Positions 36,122-46,181 of a stretch of 64,000 bases of DNA are shown in pieces. Source of the DNA: Diphasiastrum complanatum (Eukaryota > Streptophyta > Lycopodiopsida > Lycopodiales > Lycopodiaceae); the NCBI GenBank assembly GCA_029204225.1, contig CM055103.1, positions 3,826,500-3,890,499 on the forward strand, written 5' to 3'. The translations under genes and the position numbers were made by a program. The notes under the pieces were generated by a model, which worked only from the letters and a program-made list of their open reading frames with translations, was not told the DNA's origin and did not search any database. Within the stretch, counting starts at the first letter, position 1. Every line of letters begins with the position of its first letter.

Positions 36122-37828
36122 TCATTTATAAACATCTTCATATATGAACCTCTGAAGATACTCCCTCTCAAACACATGATTAACATCCCACAAGATCTCA
36201 TCATTGCTTGATTTCAACCTTTGACTATAGGTAGTGAAAACAATGTCACCATCATAAAGCAAAAGATAGATTACTATAGTTCTATCCAACATGAAGCAGA
36301 GTAGATGAAGTTGAGTAGCAAACATAATCAAACCAGCCCATTTGAGCTCAAACCAAACCTCAATGAGCTCACCAATGAGATCTTTCTTGCCTTGAAGAAA
36401 TTGCCACTTGAGTTGCTCCATGTAGTCTTCTTCATCCAACCTTTTGCCATCTTGATCATGCATGAACACTCCTCTACAATCATAGCATCCTTTGAGTTGA
36501 TGAAGAGATTTAAGATCCATGCCTTGGATCTTCCCAAGAGTCACTCTTCCTTCGCCCTTTCCTTCACAAGACTCCCTCTTAATGATCACACCACAAAAGT
36601 TAGCAATCTCCCTCTTGATAGTTGCATCATAAGAAATGAAAGAATCTCGAACATTAGAAGCCATGAAAAGAACACATAGTACCTTCAACATAAGAATGAC
36701 TAAAGTACTTTTTCTTGTCAAACCTGGACTTCTAATCAATGATATAGGTAATGATAATGAATCCTCACTATCATTCACAAAAGCATCATTCAAGGTACAT
36801 CCTACTTTGAACACTTCACATTCATCTCTCCCTTTTGACTTGAGATCTTCCTCACCAAGTCTCATGATAGAACCTTTTGATCTACTTTCTTTATGAATAC
36901 ATGTGGCACCACTTGTTGCACAAATGACTTTCTTGGACTCATCACATAAAGATGCAAAAGAACCTTTTTCTTCAAACATGCTCAAAGCACCATCTTTTTC
37001 CAAATGAGTAAATAAGTCATTAGCAACAACCATTTCCAAAGACAAGTTTTCATCACCTTTATTGATGAAGTTAGCTCTCTTCTTACCTTTTCCATTTTTA
37101 CACTTGCCATGTAGTTCCATTGAAGAGCCACCAAGACTTGAAAATCTATGAGTAGAAGAGTTTAAACATGATACTAATTTAGCACCACATGACTCCATTT
37201 GACTAGTAGGTAGCACTAGTCCATCTTCAAGATCCAATGGATCCAGAACATTGATCATAGATTCACCAAATGTGGCCAAGTTAGCACAACAATAACTATC
37301 TCCAAGAAGCTCATTAGATCTCAACCTAGATCTAGCATAAGGAGGCTCTTTAGACTTTGCATAAGATATACCAATCTTATTGATGCTAGGAATTGACTTT
37401 TGAAAGTTGAGAGAACCACCAACATCCATTTCATTCCTCTTGTTAGACATAACAAATGCATCAGGCTTGTAAAGTCTACCTTGTCTATTGCCCCTAGAAA
37501 TCAAGACATCTCCCTTAGTAATGAACCAAACATCCCCAAGAAACTTTGTCTTGTACCCTTTCTTTAACATTTGACCAACACTTAGCAAATTCCTTGAAAG
37601 TGAAGGAATGTAAAGAACACTGTCAAGCCTTGCATTCCTATTAATAGAAAGACAAATAGGAATTGAGCCAATACCTTTGATCATACACTCACCACCATTT
37701 GGCATGTAAACCACTTTCTTAGTTCCAACATAAGAGATCAAAGAAGTAAAGAACTCCTTGTGACTGGTCATGTGTGAACTAGATCCACTATCTATCCACC
37801 ATGAATCCTTGTCACTTCCACTTGACAT
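36122..37828 (-). CDS. Copia H protease fused to a large unknown region (568 aa)
   Basis: An uninterrupted frame. Residues 10-20 read WWIDSGSSSHM, the retropepsin site of copia elements. Residues 60-125 continue as in other copies (DSVLYIPSLSRNLLSVGQML, GRLYKPDAFV). After about residue 130 the usual LWHKRLGH pre-integrase motif, integrase and reverse transcriptase are absent. Instead come roughly 440 residues I do not recognise, rich in Cys, Lys and Ser, with hydrophobic stretches at about 375-391 (TLVILMLKVLCVLFMAS) and 498-524 (starts AGLIMFATQLHLL). It lies 2 codons after the TAA of gag and in the same frame, so a gag-pro polyprotein with one stop is implied. Being open across 1.7 kb among shredded neighbours suggests youth or recent selection. 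Function of the C-terminal part unknown. Confidence 0.65.
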   Translation of the reverse strand: MSSGSDKDSWWIDSGSSSHMTSHKEFFTSLISYVGTKKVVYMPNGGECMIKGIGSIPICLSINRNARLDSVLYIPSLSRNLLSVGQMLKKGYKTKFLGDVWFITKGDVLISRGNRQGRLYKPDAFVMSNKRNEMDVGGSLNFQKSIPSINKIGISYAKSKEPPYARSRLRSNELLGDSYCCANLATFGESMINVLDPLDLEDGLVLPTSQMESCGAKLVSCLNSSTHRFSSLGGSSMELHGKCKNGKGKKRANFINKGDENLSLEMVVANDLFTHLEKDGALSMFEEKGSFASLCDESKKVICATSGATCIHKESRSKGSIMRLGEEDLKSKGRDECEVFKVGCTLNDAFVNDSEDSLSLPISLIRSPGLTRKSTLVILMLKVLCVLFMASNVRDSFISYDATIKREIANFCGVIIKRESCEGKGEGRVTLGKIQGMDLKSLHQLKGCYDCRGVFMHDQDGKRLDEEDYMEQLKWQFLQGKKDLIGELIEVWFELKWAGLIMFATQLHLLCFMLDRTIVIYLLLYDGDIVFTTYSQRLKSSNDEILWDVNHVFEREYLQRFIYEDVYK

Positions 37829-37834
37829 TAGACT

Positions 37835-38728
37835 TTAAGAACACATCATGAGAGAATCACAAGAATCTAGATCCTCATTAGAAGTACAAAAGCTTTTTTG
37901 CTTGCTACCTTCATTAATTTGCTTCTTATGACATTCATTTGCAAAATGACCATTTATCCCACAATAAAAGCACTTGAACTTTGACTTATCTTTCTTTCTA
38001 AAAGAAGTAGAAGAGGAGGGGGAAGAGTGATTATCATGATCCGAGTTACCACCTTTGGACCATTTCCCTTTGCCTTTACCTTTGCCTTTGACTTTGCCTT
38101 TTGTGAAAAAAGCCTCTTCACCTCCACCTTGCAAGGATGCACCATCAAGCTTTGATTGCAACTTATGTTCTTCAGCCAATAATATTTCTTGCAAGTCATC
38201 CACACTTGGCAAGACTCTTTGAATGGCAAAACTTTGCACAAGGTTAGCATGTTCATCTAGCAAACCATTCAACATAACTTGGACTATTTCACCATCTTTT
38301 ATGCTTTCATCAATGCATGCTAGATCATCACTTAAGGACTTAACCCTCAAGACAAATGCATGAGCACTTTCTCCCTCTCTTTGTCTACTAGAAAATATTT
38401 GCCTCCTTAGGGTCAATACCCTAGATGTGGACTTTGATTCAAAGAGCTTCTTCAAGGCATTCCATGCCTCACTTGCACTTTGACTTTTACCAACTTCCTT
38501 GAGAAGTTCATTGGTAACATTCATTTTAGTGATATGACGAGCCCTTTTAGCCTTCTTATCAAACCTTTGTTGCTCTTGAACTATGGGTGGTCTCTCTTTA
38601 GTTCCTACAACTATGTCCATGAGTTCATTCAACTCAAGTAAAGACTCCATCCTCACTTTCCAAGTAGAGTAGTTTGATGAACTCAACCTATCATTAGTTT
38701 CTAACATGATCCCACCATTGGAAGCCAT
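37835..38728 (-). CDS. Copia H Gag, intact (297 aa)
   Basis: I chose the ATG at 38728 because the residues after it (SSNYSTWKVRMESLLELNEL) match the usual copia Gag start; codons further upstream are antisense to a gypsy integrase fragment. Conserved blocks follow: ITKMNVTNELLKEVGKSQSA, LTLRRQIFSSRQREGESAHA, EIVQVMLNGLLDEHANLVQS, a lysine/glycine-rich basic run, and an intact zinc knuckle CFYCGINGHFANEC at residues 253-266. It would form the particle shell and bind RNA. It ends SLMMCS with a TAA just before the protease frame. It is very similar to the gag of copia I. Its 5' leader is separated from it by the inversion and now lies at 32411-33410. Confidence 0.9.
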   Translation of the reverse strand: MASNGGIMLETNDRLSSSNYSTWKVRMESLLELNELMDIVVGTKERPPIVQEQQRFDKKAKRARHITKMNVTNELLKEVGKSQSASEAWNALKKLFESKSTSRVLTLRRQIFSSRQREGESAHAFVLRVKSLSDDLACIDESIKDGEIVQVMLNGLLDEHANLVQSFAIQRVLPSVDDLQEILLAEEHKLQSKLDGASLQGGGEEAFFTKGKVKGKGKGKGKWSKGGNSDHDNHSSPSSSTSFRKKDKSKFKCFYCGINGHFANECHKKQINEGSKQKSFCTSNEDLDSCDSLMMCS

Positions 38729-38733
38729 GTCTG

Positions 38734-38940
38734 GTAAGCCTACAAAATCAATGAATTGGCCGTTGACACCAATCCTTCCTCTTGCACCATTCGAGAAGTG
38801 GGAGATTGACTTTGTCAGTCCAATTAAACATGTCACCCGACATACGCAATGTCGATATATTCTAGTTGCAACGGATTATGCTACAAAGAACGTGGAAGTA
38901 GAGACAACAAAAAGAAATGATGCAAAAACTATCGCGACAG
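38734..38940 (+). pseudogene. Small gypsy integrase fragment at the inversion breakpoint
   Basis: About 205 bp match the integrase of element E (19658-19862) at roughly nine bases in ten: PLTPILPLAPFEKWEIDFVS, then RYILVATDYATKNVEVETTK. It starts within 6 bp of the H gag start codon and gives way to M protease sequence on the right. It looks like filler DNA at a repaired break. Confidence 0.8.
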
Positions 38941-38949
38941 TACACAACC

Positions 38950-39500
38950 TGTATGAACCAATCCAGAAGATACAACGATAGAAGGCGCTGAAGTATGGGG
39001 TGACTTACTCCAGGCCAATGTCACTTTACCCTTCCGTGTGTTGTGGAAATGCACTGGGAAGTGGAGGCAAGAGTTAGGTACCGTGGACAAGACCCAAGAC
39101 TTAGCTCTTGACCTTCCTGAAGTCACCTTACACCTTACAAACCCATTCAATGAGCAAGGGAACAGTAAACTTCCAACTACCAACACAAACTCACGAGTAG
39201 TATCTGCTATATTGGATGGGGGATCGAGAGTCAATATCATATGCATGTCCTTTATGAAAGAATAAGGACTACAAGACCACTTAAATAGGCCTAATTGTTA
39301 TCTCCAAATGGCCGATCAAAGTATTGTTCGACCACAAGGTGTGATACCAAGCATATTGGTCAAAATCATCGGGTTGAAATTTACACTTGATCTGGTTGTT
39401 TTGGACATCGCTAACAATAACGCCTACTCTTATGAGCTCTTGCTTGGTCGCCCTTGGCTTTCTAATGCCCTTGTAGTATATGACTGGAATAAAGGATGAG
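38950..39500 (+). pseudogene. Gypsy M protease region
   Basis: The retropepsin site reads AILDGGSRVNII (about 39205-39240). After a TAA the block LQMADQSIVRPQGVIPSILV and the flap/LLGRPWL motif (YELLLGRPWLSNALVVYDW) follow to 39499. This order is typical of plant gypsy protease. Upstream (38941-39200) is the gag-protease linker. It continues element M beyond the inverted segment. Confidence 0.75.
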
Positions 39501-40020
39501 TAACGTTAGCAATCGAGACTAGTCAGTGACTATCGATTATGTAGGAAAGATCAAGCCCACCACATGTGATAGATGATTGATCTTCCACTACCGAATCCCT
39601 ATTAGAACCATACCGTAACACTCAAGAAATGGGGCACTATAATGATATCATCAAGTAGAGCCATAGTTTAGCAATGATTGATTGTGTTACCATAGAATAT
39701 TGTTTCTTAAATACTGGTAGATCACGAAGAGGGGTCGAGTGAATCATCAATCACTTTGGATATACCTATCTTTAATGCTCAATGCATCAAAATTCTCTCG
39801 CACAATGATGAGTTGTTGAACGTTGCTTGGTTGTCGACTAATGAATCAGTTTTGTTGTATGTAGATGACGAAAGCGTTTTACAATCCCATCTGCCCCATG
39901 ACTTGGAGGAAATTTCTAACACGAAAATTTAAGAATACATGGGAGCACTTCCACAACATCTTACTCCAAAATCTCCTAAGTCATTCAGACTAAGTATATA
40001 ATATAATTAAAGATAAGTAC
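39501..40020 (+). other. Decayed linker after gypsy M protease
   Basis: Broken coding-like fragments (for example LNVAWLSTNESVLLYVDDES near 39820) in shifting frames. No reverse transcriptase was recognised. Probably the decayed start of M pol or its protease-RT linker. Confidence 0.35.
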
Positions 40021-40049
40021 TTTGTTTTGTTTTGTACTGTTTTGTTTTG

Positions 40050-40740
40050 TCTTGCTTTATCTAATGATGACATTGTATCATCTACATTTGGATATTCCTA
40101 ATGATTTTGCACCTATACAGAGACGAGGAGACAACGGAGTTCCAATATCTACTGCTGATCATCCTCGTTATAGGGCAAAAGGAAAAAAAAAACTTGTATT
40201 TGTGGACTGACGAATCATTGTATCCTCAAGATCCTAGCACATTGACTCATCCCACATTCTTTTCAATAACAAATCTAGTAACATGGATATGCAATGGGCA
40301 TACTGAATTATTAGCATATTGTTAGAGATTGCAAAACTATGGAAATCAGTTTTCAATGAAAAAAATTCACTTGTTAGAATGTGAATTACTACGCATATCC
40401 TCTTTTTATCAAAAAAGAGATTGTCATGTTCAAAAGACTTTAGAGAAAGATGAACAACTTAAAAGAAATAATGAATCATTATAGAAAAATAATGAATCAT
40501 TATAGAAGATTAATGATTCATTACAAAAGACATCATTTGATATCAAATCAGAACTAGATCGAATGCAATCAATCTTACAATCAATTTGTATGGAAAACTT
40601 GCAATTACTGAAGGATGTGAAAAAGGCTAAGAAGGAGGCTAGGAGTAAGAAGCGAAAGCAAGAAATTTGCAAGGATATTAGAACCCTTTCAAAAGGAGGT
40701 TATCAAAATAGAAGAATTCGAACATTCAACTAAGCATACT
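40050..40740 (+). pseudogene. Unrecognised decayed reading frame with heptad repeats
   Basis: A broken frame includes RRGDNGVPISTADHPRYRAK (about 40120), later ITNLVTWICNGHTELLAYC, and then a charged helical part. At 40467-40529 a 21-bp unit occurs three times and encodes the heptad N-N-E-S-L-x-K, with TAG at position x in two copies (40482, 40503) and CAA (Gln) in the third. A lysine-rich end follows (DVKKAKKEARSKKRKQEICK). It resembles the coiled-coil part of the extra frame of gypsy E in style, but I saw no direct match. Function unknown. Confidence 0.4.
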
Positions 40741-40794
40741 CTGATTTGATTAGTGACATATGGTTTTATTTCTGCCACTATGTTGTTCTGCTAA

Positions 40795-41853
40795 CTATCT
40801 GGCTTTTGTTTTGCAAATTTGCATTAGTAGCTCATCAGAATATAAAGGACAATGCATCAATTGGAATGTCGTTGGGCTCAATATTGACAAAAAATCCATT
40901 GAGTGTATCATGATGAACAATAGGAGTATTGAATTCAGCAAAACACATACATCAGATAAACAAATGTGTAGTAAAACTTTTAAACTTATGCATTCATCAT
41001 CATCTGCTGCAACCAGATCGAGATGATCTATATTGTGACCACCCATTGAAGAAGAGTCATCAACAAATTTCACAATCGATGGACGAGGGAATCCCAGTTG
41101 GGCTTGGAATGAAATAAATTCCTCATCAGAAGGCAAACTTCGTCCATGAGCACTAATGTTTGCCATAGCCCAGGACAAACATTCCTCACCAGTTAGAATT
41201 CCCCCATCATCATCATAGTCAATGCCCGGCACCAAGTCTTCGGTTTCAAAATCAACAATGTTAGAGAACTTAGTAATGGTGCTTGACAATAGACAAAGCA
41301 CCTCAACCTCACAACAATAAAAAAAACACATAAATCAGCCATTGTAATATACACATATTCATTTATATAATATTTTGGCAAATCAAAAAAGCATGTACAT
41401 TAGCAATATTTTTCTCAGTATTGGCAGAGCCAATGAAAACACTCAAATATTCAGTCTTTTTATTAGGAGTATCAACCAATAAATGACTGATATCCTTTAT
41501 GGGATGTTTAGTATTGGAGGATGAAGAAATTTCTGTATCAGAAATCGAAGTATCTGACTCTACTGGGATTTGTACCGAAAGGAAAAACACAAATCCGGTC
41601 TAATACTCTAGAAAATGACATTTTCGATTACAAATATTACATTCACTGGAATTCTTAAATTGATCAAAAATTTTAGTGTACATCTTGTCTAGCCACTGCT
41701 TATAATGTAGAAAAGTATGTACAAGATTAGTGAAATGCATAAACGACAAATTAGACGCAGAGAGTAGAGGGATACTGACTCTATGCGTTCAGTTATACCG
41801 AACTCAAAACTGGACAACAAACTCTCACGACTAGGATCAGAGGAGGAAGCCAT
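40795..41853 (-). pseudogene. Unrecognised decayed minus-strand reading frame
   Basis: An ATG at 41853 begins MASSSDPSRESLLSSFEFGI. Frame changes follow, then FDQFKNSSECNICNRKCHF, SVQIPVESDTSISDTEISSS and AFLICQNI down to 41363. A longer open frame 41331-40795 includes FETEDLVPGIDYDDDGGILT and WAMANISAHGRSLPSDEEF. Composition (acidic patches, Ser/Asp runs, a Cys cluster) looks like real protein decayed by shifts. I do not recognise the family; it could be a host pseudogene or an accessory frame of a retroelement. Confidence 0.3.
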
Positions 41854-41869
41854 TAGATAGTATCATTTT

Positions 41870-42585
41870 TGTGCGAAAGGGGAGTAACCAAAGATGAAGG
41901 GATAACAGTATGCACACACAAAAGTGATATGTACGAACAACATATCGCTCTTGTGCGCATAAAGAAAGAGGTTACAATAAGGGAACAAATAGGGTGCGCA
42001 TAGAAGCGATATGTGACAAAAATAGATATAAAATACGTGCACAGAGAACCGACATGAGCGAAACCCGAGAAAGTAAAAAAAAAAAAATAGCTTTTCATGA
42101 ATCGTGGAATCACAGACTTATGTTTCGTTTTCCAGCAAACTAACAGTTTGTTTGCAGGATTGTGAGCCTGTAAAGCCATTCCTGAGGATGGTTGGGTTCA
42201 GATTAAATGACTATTTGTGAAAAGTAGTTGTAATAGCCTGCAAAAGTAGGTTCTCTGGAAAATTTTGGCAGCATAACCTTTGTTTTTCATGCACAGTGAG
42301 GGCAAACCTACAAATCTTGTTTTGAAACCTTGCTTATGCTAGAAACTAGTAAATAAAAGCAATAGCAAACTGTAAACCGCTATTAAGGCAAGGTGATCTA
42401 TAAAGAAATAGCAGATGCTTTGTGCCTTGCTGCTTCATGCATTTAAAGCTTGAAAAACTGAGAAAATAAATCACATAAATGTGCTGGAAAATCTGTGGGC
42501 AGCCATTCTCCCATAACACTCATAAACCTGCATTGAAAGCTTGAAATGGTGGGGAGTGTGGGCGTTGATCTATCCCCCACCTGAC

Positions 42586-42588
<3 letters not shown>
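41870..42588. other. Non-coding stretch, nothing firm
   Basis: Between about 41880 and 42010 the words GATATGT and GTGCGCA recur (AGTGATATGTACG, AGCGATATGTGAC, CTTGTGCGCAT, GGGTGCGCAT). Otherwise featureless. Confidence 0.3.

Positions 42589-42637
<49 letters not shown>
42589..42637. repeat. Compound microsatellite (CT)n(CG)n
   Basis: About 32 bp of CT repeats pass into about 17 bp of CG repeats. CG runs are rare in plant DNA and can adopt left-handed structure. Confidence 0.95.
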
Positions 42638-42638
<1 letters not shown>

Positions 42639-42744
42639 TTCCTTATCTGCTGCTTGCTGCCTGAGCAGGATGAGAAGGTGTGGGTGGGTCGTGATGGGAG
42701 GCCCCAAATGGCTGATGGTAGGGCTCGAGGAGAGGTGTTTGGAA

Positions 42745-42764
42745 GGGGGGGGGGGGGGGGGGGG
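42745..42764. repeat. Poly-G tract
   Basis: Twenty consecutive G residues. Its length is unreliable in most sequencing methods. Confidence 0.9.
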
Positions 42765-43144
42765 TAGGTGGCCCGAAACTCAAGTTATTTTTGAAAACTT
42801 GGTGGTAGGCATGCAAGTGGTAGGTAAGGTGGGGTTGGGAGAGGCCAATTTTTACATTTGAAGTCTTTTTTACTTGTGGATTTCTTTCTTGACATGGGTT
42901 TTTCAGTTTTCAAGAATTGATGATATATGAGCTAAAATTGTTTAAGGATTTTTGTTGCATTGGCACTTAAAATTTTCATTTTTTATTGCTTTGAGCCCAT
43001 TTGCGGATTCATAGGTATCATTTGTTAATGAAAGCACGTATGGTCTAAAAATTAGTTTTTTGGTAGACATTGCTTAAACTATTATACCCGTAATAAATGT
43101 ATTAACTAAACAAAATTATTTTTTAATTTTCAGTTGGCAAGCAA

Positions 43145-45010
43145 ATGGATACTGATGAAATTTTGGAGGGGGGTGCTACTGATGGGAGAAATATGGAAAT
43201 TCAGCTGGCCTCACCCGACTATGATGACACCCTAGACTCAGAAAAATTGTTGCAAACCTTAGGCAAGGCAGTTTTAGAACTTCATCAGAGCAATAAACAA
43301 CGAGATAAACAAATGCAAAATCTATTTAATCAACTGCAAGCTATTAACTCTAACAACTTGGGCTACCAACCGGAAATATTCTCTGGCGATATAAAGTTTA
43401 AATGCCCAGAAGTTGTTGAAGACTGGATAAACCATTGGACAAGCTATTTTAGCTTGCACAACGTCGCAGAGGATAAACGAATATCATCAGTTCTATTGTT
43501 TATGGAAGGTGAAACCTCTCCTTGGTGGAGGGAACTTTCCACGAAACCGGTGACTTGGGTTGGATTCCTGACGGAATTCCGGAAAGCTTTTGTCACGATA
43601 GACGATTCCTAGCTGTATATTCGGTTTATCAACTATAAAATGGGCAGGCGAGAACTGGACGGTTATGTCCAAGAGTTCTTGGACTCTTTGGCTAAGGTGC
43701 CACTTTTTTATCGTAAGTTAGCACAGTGACAATTTATTGCCGGTCTGCTAGCTGTTGACTATCAAAATGAATGCAAACGAAATATTCTCAACTCATTGGA
43801 GGATGTTATCCATGTGGCAAAAGCCTATGATAGTACAGTTGTTGCATCACGAAAAAGCGTGCATGACCAAACGGCCCCGAAACCCAAACAAGAAAAATCC
43901 AACAGGCGTAAGAAGCAGTTTTTTGACGAGCTGGAAGCAGAAATGTACCAACAGCCACAGAAGAAGAAGAATAAGAAAAAACTGCTGGTCAAAGACAAAG
44001 CACGATTGGTGGCGCTTAAACAAAATCTGTGTTTCCTCTGCAATAAACTCGGGCACCGTGCCAAATAGTGCCCCAAACGGAAAGCAAAGTCGTCAAGTTT
44101 CATGACTGTGGATTTATTGACAAATAAATTGGAAGTCAATTTGTTGAATAATTGTGACTGTACTTATAACTTTAGTGCACGAGTCTTTCAAGCCTAATGA
44201 ATTATTTCGTGTGAGAGCAATATTTTAGGGAAAGACGTGAATGTGCTATTTGATTCAGATAGTACTCACAATTTTTTGAATGCTCGACTTGTGCAGAAGC
44301 TCCGAGTGTCCACCATGGCCAGTGATCAACGTTGCGTGGTCCGTCTTGCCTCAGGGTCGGACACTGAGATTTGGGATGTCAAAGTCTCCCATTTAGAGCT
44401 TTGGATGCAGGACTATGTTGAGCAGTTGGATTTCCATGTCATGAATCTAGACCGGACTGATGTGATTTTGGGCTATGAATGGTTTTTTGGCAAATCAAAC
44501 TCTTTAGAGATAGATTTTGAAAATCATTCTATGGTATTTAAAGATAAGTTTGATTAGATTGTCTCTATTTCTGGAGAGACCGATGTATTTTCATCAGCGA
44601 TGATTTTTTCGGTTGAAATAATTGAGAAACTTCATGATTCCGAGTATGAACTCTTTCACTTGCTTTTCAAATCTCATATGCATTGTGATGTTGGGGATGT
44701 GAATGTGTTTTCATGCTTTAACACCGAAACTTTGCATTAGGAACAATAGCTTTTGCAAGATTTAAAGCAAGAGTTTAGTGAACTTTTTCCAAAGCAGCTA
44801 CCTTATGGACTACCACCCGCTCAATCGGTGGATCATAAGATAGATCTTTTGCCCGATAGTCATCCTATCTTCAGACAACCATATCAGTTCAGTCAAGAAG
44901 AAGAGGAGAAAGTGGCTAGGCAGATCAAGGAGTATCTCAAGATGGGACACATTAGACCAAGTAAATCTCCATGGGGAGCACCTGTCCTTCTTAAAAGTAA
45001 GAAAGGGTTG
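43145..45010 (+). pseudogene. Gypsy element L: gag, protease, start of reverse transcriptase
   Basis: Gag opens at 43145 and includes FSGDIKFKCPEVVEDWINHW and FMEGETSPWWRELSTKPVTW, the Retrotrans_gag signature. A lysine-rich tail and a zinc knuckle CFLCNKLGHRAK.C follow near 44030-44070, with TAG just before the last Cys. The protease site reads LFDSDSTHNFLNARL (44245), where Asp replaces the usual Gly after Asp-Ser; RTDVILGYEWF follows. Reverse transcriptase begins near 44800 (LPPAQSVDHKIDLLPDSHPI, HIRPSKSPWGAPVLLKSKKG) and is cut at about 45010. In-frame stops are mostly TAG. The order and wording fit a chromovirus-like Ty3/gypsy element. Dead copy. No LTR was identified in the 500 bp upstream. 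Confidence 0.88.
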
Positions 45011-45181
45011 GCTGATTCTGACGAATCCCCAAGATACTCGGACAGAGCAACTCAAGAGCACCTCTCACCTTAGACCGAGGAGGTCTTTGAGAAGACGAGA
45101 CGAATGAAGACTGAGAGCCGAGTATGAGAGCCAAGAAATGCTAGTTAGTAATAACAAGCAATAACTATGTAAGCCTCATGG

Positions 45182-46164
45182 TGAATCCCGAAAGATGGAA
45201 TGACCATGTAGGAACTAGTATCTCTAAGCAAATGTAATAAATGCAAGTAGACCCCTCTTAAAGAAAGTAGAGTGAGCCACCTTTTGATGGTGACCTCTAG
45301 TGGAGAGCAATATTCCACTTGTAATTTGTGAAATGTGAAAATTCCACTAGGATGCCACCTAAGGAGCTCTCTTGCTTATTTAAGAGACTCCCTCTTTGTG
45401 AAGAGGAGCTTTTTGCATTGTATCTACTCCACGCTTAATAAGAAGATTTCCCATGAGTTTGATGCTATACTAAGCTTTTTGATCATGATGGTTTTCTTGA
45501 GTGGTGCCCCTATAATCATGCCCTTCCATTCATATTGTGTGTGGTTTGGATTTAGAGTGGATTAGTTTTCTTGCTTTCCTAGTTGTGGATTAGATTTCAT
45601 GTTTTCTTGTGGATTAATGTAGGTTGCAAGCATCCAAGAAATTTGTAGCCAATAATGTGGTATAGATCTTGCAAATTCATTAACGTTTTGGTTTCTTGAG
45701 TTTCTTGGAAAATTCAAGAACCAAGAAGATGGAGCTTCTTGATTCTTGAATGCTTGTAGGAATTAATTTTCTGTTTTTTATGAAGGTGACATGCTAGGCT
45801 AGTTTTCTGATCTTGCAAGTAGTTTAGTTTCCATTTTGCAATGATCCGTTCTAGCATTATGTTTTTAAGTGCCATAATAATGCCCAACCGTGTTTCGAGA
45901 AGAGCTGTTTTTGGGCATTCTTGGTGTGCTTGCATGGTAGAATGATTGCAAGTGATTTTAAGAGTTCAAGAGTGTTCGAAATCTGAGTATCCGTGACATG
46001 TTGAACCATACTACAACCCCGAGAATCTGCTGCCTGATTTGGGCATTGAACCAAATAGAAATGATCAAGAACATGCTCAGCTAACAACCAGAATGGAGGT
46101 AGCATAAGCTGTAACAAGAAGCAAACAAGCAAAACTAGTAGACAGACAGAGAAACCAGTCAACA
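45182..46164 (+). mobile_element. Gypsy element J, 5' LTR (start approximate)
   Basis: It shares a clearly related sequence with 51304-52164, including a strongly conserved block beginning GTGAGCCACCTTTTGATGG at about 45269. A TATTTAA box lies at 45377-45383. The end AGTCAACA precedes a gypsy-type primer-binding site. The two LTRs are only roughly 70% alike by eye, so J is old or the pair is recombinant. Between L and this LTR, 45011-45181 holds nothing recognised. Confidence 0.65.
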
Positions 46165-46166
46165 TT

Positions 46167-46181
46167 TGGCACCGTTGTTGC
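46167..46181 (+). other. Primer-binding site of gypsy J
   Basis: TGGCACCGTTGTTGC resembles TGGCGCCGTTGCCGG, the tRNA-Asp-type primer-binding site common in Athila/Tat plant gypsy elements, with two or three changes. Confidence 0.6.
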
